DNA of 5,079 nt from an uncultured Bacteroidales bacterium (GTDB lineage Bacteria > Bacteroidota > Bacteroidia > Bacteroidales > Lentimicrobiaceae). Below, in pieces: positions 1-5,079 of this stretch (position 1 is the first letter of the stretch; each line of letters starts with the position of its first letter). A program made the position numbers and the translations under genes. The DNA is taken from contig CALMDN010000546.1 of NCBI GenBank assembly GCA_937864935.1, positions 1-5,079 on the forward strand, given 5' to 3'. Under the pieces are notes generated by a model. It worked only from the letters and a program-made list of their open reading frames with translations, was not told the DNA's origin and did no database searches.

Positions 1-1
1 C

Positions 2-2389
2 CGTGCCCTGAAAGGGGAGTTCCTTGAAGAAGAACTTCAGACTTCTGAAGACCTGAAGAAAAGGCACTATTACGAAGTATCGTATAGTCCGGTCTGTGAT
101 GAAAACAATGAAATAATCGGGGTTGCAGTTCTGGAGAAAGACCTCACAAGAAGGAAGAATACAGAAGCAGAACTGCGGGGCAAACTGGAGCAGAACCTGT
201 CGTTGTTTGAGGAGATGATGGAAGGATTTGCCCTGCATGAAGTGATTGTGGATGTAGATGGCAACCCGGTTGATTACCGTTTCCTGGAAATGAACCCGGC
301 TTTTGAACGGCTTACAGGTATTAACCGTGGCAGGGCAATCGGAAAAACAGTGCTGGAAATAATGCCCGAAACAGAGACAGAATGGATAAGGAAATATGGT
401 GAAGTAGCCCTTACCGGCAAACCCATCAGTTTTGAAAGCTACTCAGGTGCCCTCAACAGGCATTATCAGGTGGTTGCCTATTCAACCCGGCATGGTATGT
501 TTGCCGTGTTGTTCAACGACATTACCGACAGGGTTCAGAGTGAAAGGCTGCTCAGAATGAGCGAAGAGAAATTCAATAAAGCTTTTCAGAACAGTCCTTA
601 TGCCATCTTCATTACAAATGCCGACACCGGCAAAGTCGTCGAGGTGAATGAAACCATTTATCGTCTGGCCGGCTTTACGAGCGGTGATCTGATAGGGAAA
701 ACCACCCTGGAACTCAACATATGGGAAAGTCTTGAGTTGCGTAACCGTTTTCTTGAAATGCTTGCGGAGAAAGGCAGGGTAACCAATTTTGAAGCAGGTT
801 TCCACAGGAAAGATGGTGTAGTGCTTACCGGACTGATATCTGCCGAGTTTATCGATATCCAGGGTGAGAAATACCTGCTGAGTGTAATTCTCGATATCAC
901 TGACCGTAAAACAATGGAGCGCTCCCTCAGGGCCAGTGAAGAGAAATGGAAAATGCTCGTGAATACCATTCCCGACCAGATCATGCTCTTCGATGCTCAA
1001 AACCGGCTTACCTTTATGAATCATCTTCCGGAAGGCAGACCATTGAATGAATTGATCGGTCAGTCAATCGGATCAATCTACAATGCAGAGGTTGAAGAAA
1101 TCTTTGATGCAGCCTCCCGGCAGGCAAGAGCATCCGGCATCGTTCAGAGCAAAGAATATGCCTTTGCGAAGTCTGATGGTGTTACCGGGTATTACGAAAG
1201 TTATTTTGTTCCGGTGGCTGAGGGTGACAACCACACTTCAACGATGGTCATCTCGCACAACATAACCCATCGCAAGCTTTCTGACAAGGCGTTGAAAGAC
1301 AGTGAAGAACAACACCGCCTGCTGCTTGAAACAGCCATGGAAGGCATTATAGTAACGCAGGGTACCAGGTTCAGTTATTTTAATCCCCGCATGGCCGACC
1401 TGACGGGATATAGTGCTGAAGAGCTGGCTGAAATTGAATTTGTCAACCTGATCCATCCCGAAGACAGGGAACTGGTATTAAGAAATTACGGAAGAAGAAT
1501 CAGGGGTGAGGTTACCGATAAATCCTATGTTTTCAGGTTGCTGAGAAAGGATGGCCAATCCCGCTGGGTAGAGATTACCGGAATCAGAATTTCCTGGAAA
1601 GGGGAAGCTGCATCGCTTTCATTCATCAACGACATTCATGAGCATAAGCTCGCCCTCGAAGCACTTCGTGAAAGTGAAGCCCGGCTGAAGGAACTGAATG
1701 CTACAAAGGACAAATTCTTTTCCATTATTGCCCATGACCTGAAAAGCCCCTTCAACAACATCGTGGTGCTGAGCAATCTGTTGGTAGAGCAGGTGCAGAG
1801 CAACGATCATGAAAGTATTGAAGAATATGCAAGCCTCATCGGTTCTTCCACCCAGCAAGCCATGTCGTTGCTGGTAAACCTGCTCGACTGGTCGCGTTCA
1901 CAAACAGGCCGTCTGGTATGTACTCTCGAATACATCGACCTGGTTTCCATTGTGAATGAAACAGAAGCCCTGCTGAGCGAATCGCTTCGTCAGAAATCCA
2001 TTGTCCTGAAAAAAGAATTGCCACGGACCTTGCTTGCACACGCTGACAAGGTGATGATAAGTACGGTGCTGAGAAACCTTGTTTCCAACGCCATCAAGTT
2101 CACCAAACCAAACGGTCAGATCACCATTTCCTCGCGGAAAACAGAAACCGAGCTTGAGATAGCTGTTCTGGATACCGGGGTTGGGATGAATGAGGAAACC
2201 CTGAGCAAACTGTTCCGGATTGAAGAAAGCATCTCAACCAAAGGAACCGGCAACGAAAGGGGAACAGGACTGGGCCTGATTCTGTGCCGTGAATTTATTG
2301 AGAAGCACAACGGAAGCATCAGGGCTGAAAGTGAACCCGGAACCGGCTCGGTGTTTACATTCACCATTCCGGGTTTTAAAATGCACTGA
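2..2389 (+). CDS. Multi-PAS sensor histidine kinase, 5'-truncated by the window edge
   Basis: This is a sensor kinase that autophosphorylates on histidine with ATP in response to signals read by PAS domains. Numbering is from the first visible codon (795 residues visible). The end of a PAS/PAC domain closes at DLTRRK (47-52). Four full PAS domains follow at about 69-178, 191-303, 317-425 and 440-549, each closing on a PAC-type motif (DITDR, DITDRK, NITHRK, DIHEHK). They are joined by short helical linkers of the SEEK/SEEQ/SEAR type spaced about 122-125 residues apart. HisKA follows, with the H-box FFSIIAHDLKSPF (His578). HATPase_c follows, with the N-box LRNLVSNAIKFT (Asn696), G1 box DTGVG (Asp724), G2 box GTGLGL (754-759) and a terminal GTGSVFTFTIP strand. 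All catalytic boxes are intact, so it should be active. No membrane segment is visible, so the visible part is cytoplasmic. TTG at 203 is not the start, because the frame stays open and PAS-like to base 2. No receiver is fused at its C-terminus. Ligands cannot be inferred. Confidence 0.95.
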   Translation, partial: RALKGEFLEEELQTSEDLKKRHYYEVSYSPVCDENNEIIGVAVLEKDLTRRKNTEAELRGKLEQNLSLFEEMMEGFALHEVIVDVDGNPVDYRFLEMNPAFERLTGINRGRAIGKTVLEIMPETETEWIRKYGEVALTGKPISFESYSGALNRHYQVVAYSTRHGMFAVLFNDITDRVQSERLLRMSEEKFNKAFQNSPYAIFITNADTGKVVEVNETIYRLAGFTSGDLIGKTTLELNIWESLELRNRFLEMLAEKGRVTNFEAGFHRKDGVVLTGLISAEFIDIQGEKYLLSVILDITDRKTMERSLRASEEKWKMLVNTIPDQIMLFDAQNRLTFMNHLPEGRPLNELIGQSIGSIYNAEVEEIFDAASRQARASGIVQSKEYAFAKSDGVTGYYESYFVPVAEGDNHTSTMVISHNITHRKLSDKALKDSEEQHRLLLETAMEGIIVTQGTRFSYFNPRMADLTGYSAEELAEIEFVNLIHPEDRELVLRNYGRRIRGEVTDKSYVFRLLRKDGQSRWVEITGIRISWKGEAASLSFINDIHEHKLALEALRESEARLKELNATKDKFFSIIAHDLKSPFNNIVVLSNLLVEQVQSNDHESIEEYASLIGSSTQQAMSLLVNLLDWSRSQTGRLVCTLEYIDLVSIVNETEALLSESLRQKSIVLKKELPRTLLAHADKVMISTVLRNLVSNAIKFTKPNGQITISSRKTETELEIAVLDTGVGMNEETLSKLFRIEESISTKGTGNERGTGLGLILCREFIEKHNGSIRAESEPGTGSVFTFTIPGFKMH

Positions 2390-2631
2390 TGTGTTTGATG
2401 AATGAAAAGGTGGATTTTACTGTTTTTTGATACTTTTTGTTAACTTTATCACTTTGTTGGCAAGTTGCCGGTTCAGGAAAATTCCGGGAAGGCCCGCAGT
2501 AAAGAACGGCAATTGTTGCAACTCATTGATAAAACATTCTGTATGTACCATTTTATCGCTCATCTGATGGAAATGTTGTCTCTGATAATGAATTAAATAA
2601 CAGAAAATGAATGTTTTAACCAGGCTGGCTT
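2390..2631. other. Intergenic gap between the kinase gene and the receiver gene
   Basis: This 242-base stretch is noticeably richer in T and A at its two ends than the flanking genes. It contains one candidate promoter (listed separately) and a short palindrome GGCAAGTTGCC at 2459-2469. It also contains an overlapping pair of palindromes, CAATTG and GTTGCAAC, at 2510-2522. A weak CGGG-AAGG-CCCG hairpin lies near 2485-2496. T-runs occur at 2423-2428 and 2435-2438, but no stable GC-rich hairpin precedes them, so no intrinsic terminator for the kinase gene is called. Frame 2 is open from 2444 to 2596, but it has no convincing start, ribosome site or recognisable product. Confidence 0.7.
2426..2456 (+). 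promoter_or_regulatory. Candidate Bacteroidota-type promoter upstream of the receiver gene
   Basis: TTTG at 2426-2429 is followed after 19 bases by TCACTTTG at 2449-2456. The known consensus for the primary sigma factor of Bacteroidota is TTTG about 19-21 bases before TAnnTTTG, so this differs at one position (C for A). Transcription would begin near 2461-2464, inside or next to the GGCAAGTTGCC palindrome. That would give a leader of roughly 170 bases before ATG 2632. The stretch is T-rich, so a chance match is quite possible. If real, it makes the receiver/PAS genes a transcription unit separate from the upstream kinase. Confidence 0.35.
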
Positions 2632-2988
2632 ATGTATAAAGTTCTGCTTGTTGATACGGATCCGGATACCGTGGGAATCCTGCAGGAGGCCTTTGAGAAA
2701 GTGCGTATTGCCCGGTTTGTAATCAATGAAACCGCAATCCATCATGCAATGGAAGTCATGTCTGATGATACGCCTGATTTGATAATGATCAGCGCTGACA
2801 ATCAGGAAGATGAGGCTTTAAGGTTGGTGCAGGAGGTCAGGCTCAGTCAGCATCCGAAATGCCTCCCGGTTATTTTCCTTCTGCCGGAAACGACAGAGAT
2901 CACGCTGAAAGAGAAAGCTTTTGATGCGGGAGCCGACCATCTGATCATGAAACCATTGCAGATACCTGAACTGGCCACAGCAATATGA
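2632..2988 (+). CDS. Degenerate CheY-like receiver domain, cut short by an in-frame TGA
   Basis: This is a response-regulator receiver fold of 118 residues. Order: beta1 KVLLVDTDPD (3-12), beta3 DLIMIS (49-54), beta4 LPVIFLL (78-84), then AGADHLIMKPL (99-109) with the conserved Lys107. The family normally has Asp at the end of beta3, two adjacent acids after beta1 and Thr/Ser at the end of beta4. Here these positions are Ser54, Asp8-Thr9 (with Asp10 next) and Leu84, so ordinary Mg-dependent phosphorylation is unlikely. The chain stops at ELATAI, midway through the last helix. The next in-frame codons (TVFKKTEAE) would complete that helix naturally. ATG 2632 is the only start between an upstream in-frame TAA (2617) and the fold; only a weak AGG precedes it. 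It may be the N-terminal part of a REC-PAS protein broken by a nonsense codon, or a free-standing pseudo-receiver. The fold assignment is firm; its status as an intact gene is not. Confidence 0.75.
   Translation: MYKVLLVDTDPDTVGILQEAFEKVRIARFVINETAIHHAMEVMSDDTPDLIMISADNQEDEALRLVQEVRLSQHPKCLPVIFLLPETTEITLKEKAFDAGADHLIMKPLQIPELATAI
2986..2988 (+). other. In-frame TGA between the receiver and the PAS array
   Basis: The receiver frame (codons starting at 2632) meets TGA here. It then continues without another stop for 697 codons to the window edge. Replacing TGA by CGA (one C-to-T transition) would give ELATAI-R-TVFKK, a very typical end of a receiver domain (compare the common LLARIRTLLRR pattern). 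This points to a former or alternative single REC-PAS reading frame. TGA acts as a stop elsewhere here (end of the kinase gene at 2387-2389), and all recognised Trp codons are TGG, so a changed genetic code is not supported. Confidence 0.8.
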
Positions 2989-3005
2989 ACCGTGTTTAAG
3001 AAAAC

Positions 3006-3010
3006 GGAGG
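3006..3010 (+). promoter_or_regulatory. Shine-Dalgarno GGAGG that decides the start of the PAS gene
   Basis: GGAGG lies 5 bases upstream of ATG 3016 and 17 bases after the TGA that ends the receiver frame. The spacing is close to ideal and it is the best ribosome site in the window. It favours ATG 3016 over the in-frame GTG 2992, which has no such site. A 4-base stem (AGGC 3008-3011 with GCCT 3018-3021) could partly mask it, but this stem is weak. The bases also encode Thr-Glu-Ala if the two frames were once one, so the match could be accidental. Confidence 0.5.
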
Positions 3011-3015
3011 CTGAA

Positions 3016-5079
3016 ATGCCTGAGAAGAAGTCATCTGGCAACCATGCCTGTGAATCAGATTTCCACAGTTTTTTTGAACACGCGGCCGATGCCATTTTTA
3101 TTGCTGACATTGAAACCCATTGCATAGTGGATGCCAACCAGGCAGCTGCGAAACTCATGAAGATGCCGGTTGGAAAACTGATCGGACTGAATCAGGCGGA
3201 ACTTCATCCTGCGGAGGAAAGTGAGTTTTGCAAAGAATCCTTTCTGAAAACGGTAGAATCTGAGGGGCGCAATATTGCATCTTCCATGGTAATGCAGCAT
3301 GTCAGGCAATCAGATGGTAAGGAGGTACCGGTTGAAATCCATGCTTCAATCATTACCTACAGGGGCAGGAAATGTCTTGCCGGTACTTTCAGGGATATCA
3401 CCGAAAGGGTCAGGGCAGGCAAAGAACTGGATATAAGCCGCAGGGAGTTTAAAACCTACTTTGAATCCGCTGCTGTTGGCATGAGCGTTACTTCTCCCGA
3501 AAGAACCTGGCTTGAAGTGAATGACCGCTTCTGCCGGATGCTCGGCTATTCCCGTGAAGAACTCAGAGGCATCGTCTGGAGCGAAATCACCCATCCCGAC
3601 GACCTTGCGAAAAATGAAGACCTGTTTATGCAGGCGCTTGCGGGCAACATCAGTACCTATGAAATAGATAAAAGGTTCATCAGAAAAGACGGCAGCCTTC
3701 TGTATGTAACCCTTTCGGTTGTATGCCTGAGAAACAATGATGGTTCGGCCAGCCATTTTCTTTCATCCTACATCGATATTTCCCAAAGGAAACTGGCTGA
3801 AGACGAACACCTGAAAATAAGGAACCGTTATCAGTCGATCATTGAAAAAGCCCCAGATGGTGTGGTGCTGATTGATGCTATGGGTGATTTTTCATTTATC
3901 AGCCCTTCTGCCAAAAGAATATTCGGATACACGAATGAAGAGAGTATTCAGGGCAAGCCTTACGAATTTACCTATCCCGACGATGTTGAAATGGTCACCG
4001 CTGAATTGCTGAAGGTGATTGCGGATGTCAGTTATTCACCGACTATACAGTACCGGTTTTCCGGAAAGGGCGGACAGTGGAAATGGATAGAAAGTACGTT
4101 CAGCAATCACCTGGACAATCCTGATCTTCAGGCTATTGTTATCAATTTCAGGGACATCACCGACAGGAAGAAATCCGAAGAACAAATCAGGCAGGAGCGC
4201 ATCATGCTGCGCACCCTGATCGATAACCTGCCCGATCCTATCTATATTCTGGATAACAAAGGACGTAAAGTGGTTGCCAACAAAGCTGATGTAGAGAACA
4301 TCGGGTGCGGCAACGAAAGCGAGGTGCTGGGTAAGAATGACCTGCAGCTGTTTCCGGGCGAAATCGGTGAACGTGGACATGCCGATAATATGCATGTTAT
4401 TCTGAGTGGCAATCCTATCGTAAACAGAGCTGAAAATTTCATCGATAAACAGGGAAACCAGCGCTGGCTGCTGACTTCAAAATTTCCCCTGCACGACCTT
4501 GACGGGACCTCAGCCGGGTTGGTGGGCATTGGCTATGATATTACAGAACAGAAAAGGATTGAAGATGAACTGAAGCAAAGCGAGGAAAAGTATCGCTACC
4601 TTTTTCAGAACAACCCTCAGGTGATGTGGATTTATGATGTTGAATCACTGAGATTTCTCGAAGTGAATGAAGCGGCCATTGTTCAATACGGATACAGCCG
4701 CGAAGAGTTTCTCACCATGACCATCAGGGATATCAGGCCTGAGGAGGAACTCGGCCGGCTTGAGCACCTGATCAGCCATCCGATGGATTCGCTCACGTTT
4801 TTGCACGACTGGAAACACCTAAAAAAGAACGGTCAGCTTATTTTTGTCGAAATTGCATCTCATCTGATTGATTATGAGGGTAGAGAGGCAAGGCTTGTAC
4901 TGATTAACGACATAACCAGCCGTAAGAAGGCTCAGGAAGAAATTGTAAAGAGCAAAGAAACATACAAGGCATTTTTTGAAGATGATCTTACCGGCGACTT
5001 TATCTGCTCGGCTGAAGGTCAGATACTTGATTGTAACCCTGCATTTGTCAGAATTTTTGGCTTCGATTCGCAGGAGCAG
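3016..5079 (+). CDS. Multi-PAS signalling protein, 3'-truncated by the window edge
   Basis: This is a sensory protein made, as far as visible, entirely of PAS domains (688 residues to the edge, no stop). Full PAS domains lie at about residues 16-129, 144-257, 271-384, 398-512 and 526-636, closing on DITER, DISQRK, DITDRK, DITEQK and DITSRK. The start of a sixth (YKAFFEDDLTGDF at 650 on, NPAFVRIFGF) runs off the end. Linkers such as ELKQSEEKYRYLF resemble those of the upstream kinase. The fifth domain (NNPQVMWIYD, FLEVNEAAI, YGYSREEF, DIRPEEE) belongs to a widespread, well conserved PAS subgroup. No LOV-type flavin cysteine motif and no membrane segment is visible. ATG 3016 is chosen for its GGAGG site; GTG 2992 is the alternative. 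The frame is continuous with the receiver upstream across one TGA, so this may be the body of a REC-PAS protein. By family habit the missing C-terminus would be a histidine kinase, GGDEF or similar output, but none is seen. Confidence 0.9.
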   Translation, partial: MPEKKSSGNHACESDFHSFFEHAADAIFIADIETHCIVDANQAAAKLMKMPVGKLIGLNQAELHPAEESEFCKESFLKTVESEGRNIASSMVMQHVRQSDGKEVPVEIHASIITYRGRKCLAGTFRDITERVRAGKELDISRREFKTYFESAAVGMSVTSPERTWLEVNDRFCRMLGYSREELRGIVWSEITHPDDLAKNEDLFMQALAGNISTYEIDKRFIRKDGSLLYVTLSVVCLRNNDGSASHFLSSYIDISQRKLAEDEHLKIRNRYQSIIEKAPDGVVLIDAMGDFSFISPSAKRIFGYTNEESIQGKPYEFTYPDDVEMVTAELLKVIADVSYSPTIQYRFSGKGGQWKWIESTFSNHLDNPDLQAIVINFRDITDRKKSEEQIRQERIMLRTLIDNLPDPIYILDNKGRKVVANKADVENIGCGNESEVLGKNDLQLFPGEIGERGHADNMHVILSGNPIVNRAENFIDKQGNQRWLLTSKFPLHDLDGTSAGLVGIGYDITEQKRIEDELKQSEEKYRYLFQNNPQVMWIYDVESLRFLEVNEAAIVQYGYSREEFLTMTIRDIRPEEELGRLEHLISHPMDSLTFLHDWKHLKKNGQLIFVEIASHLIDYEGREARLVLINDITSRKKAQEEIVKSKETYKAFFEDDLTGDFICSAEGQILDCNPAFVRIFGFDSQEQ

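Noticed and set aside
203..205. TTG as the start of the histidine kinase
   Set aside because: The same frame is open to base 2 and encodes a recognisable PAS/PAC tail (VSYSP, DLTRRK), so the gene begins outside the window.
482..1024. Reverse-strand open frame of 180 codons opposite the kinase
   Set aside because: It lies wholly within well supported PAS coding sequence on the plus strand and its translation shows no domain. The same holds for the other reverse frames, for example 3346-3756 and 4036-4395.
2398..2440. T-runs after the kinase gene as an intrinsic terminator
   Set aside because: The only preceding stem is AAAA/TTTT around GGTGGA, which is too weak. No GC-rich hairpin is present.
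2444..2596. Open frame-2 stretch of about 50 codons in the intergenic gap
   Set aside because: It has only a TTG or a late ATG as start, no ribosome site and no recognisable sequence. This length is expected by chance.
2986..2988. Recoded genetic code (TGA as Trp or Gly)
   Set aside because: The kinase gene ends naturally on TGA right after its final GTGSVFTFTIP strand, Trp is encoded by TGG throughout, and no other in-frame TGA occurs in about 1,480 codons of coding frame.
2985..2999. ATGA stop/start overlap at the receiver end
   Set aside because: The overlapping ATG opens a frame of only four codons (ATG AAC CGT GTT TAA), so it does not start the downstream gene.
2986..3021. TGA as selenocysteine, with a short stem (AGGC/GCCT) downstream as a SECIS
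   Set aside because: The stem is only 4 base pairs, and the codon sits in the last helix of a receiver fold where selenocysteine has no known role. Arg or another helix residue explains the site better.

Overview
The window carries an all-forward-strand block of two-component signalling genes. They are probably from a member of the Bacteroidota, although nothing in the window names a genus. The evidence for this lineage is the transmitter style of the first gene (FFSIIAHDLKSPFNN around the phospho-histidine, LFRIEESISTKGT before GTGLGL). The intergenic TTTG-N19-TCACTTTG element, one base off the Bacteroidota promoter consensus, also fits. So does the absence of a good Shine-Dalgarno before the second gene. 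No RNA gene, mobile element, CRISPR array or transposon end was seen.

Layout: (1) Bases 2-2389 hold the 3' part of a large multi-PAS sensor histidine kinase. The frame is open to the left edge, so the true start lies outside the window. It shows the tail of one PAS domain, four full PAS domains, a HisKA dimerisation/phosphoacceptor domain and a HATPase_c domain. (2) Bases 2390-2631 are a 242-base gap with one plausible promoter and small palindromes. (3) Bases 2632-2988 encode a 118-residue CheY-like receiver that has lost the normal phosphoacceptor Asp (Ser54 in its place), the second acidic-pocket residue and the switch Thr/Ser. (4) An in-frame TGA at 2986-2988 cuts this receiver inside its last helix. 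The same frame then runs open to the right edge and encodes five full PAS domains and the beginning of a sixth (3016-5079, 688 codons to the edge, no stop). This last gene is the second largest feature of the window. It has no stop codon inside the window, so a caller that requires closed frames would miss it.

How they fit together: the first gene is an ordinary autokinase with a stack of sensory modules. The second and third look like one REC-PAS(n) protein, either split by a nonsense codon or expressed as two coupled products. The downstream part has a GGAGG ribosome site 5 bases before ATG 3016. The receiver looks unable to accept phosphate in the usual way, so a simple kinase-to-receiver phosphotransfer between these neighbours is not supported. 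The output domain of the last protein lies beyond the window. The split, degenerate receiver in front of an intact PAS array is the point most worth checking.
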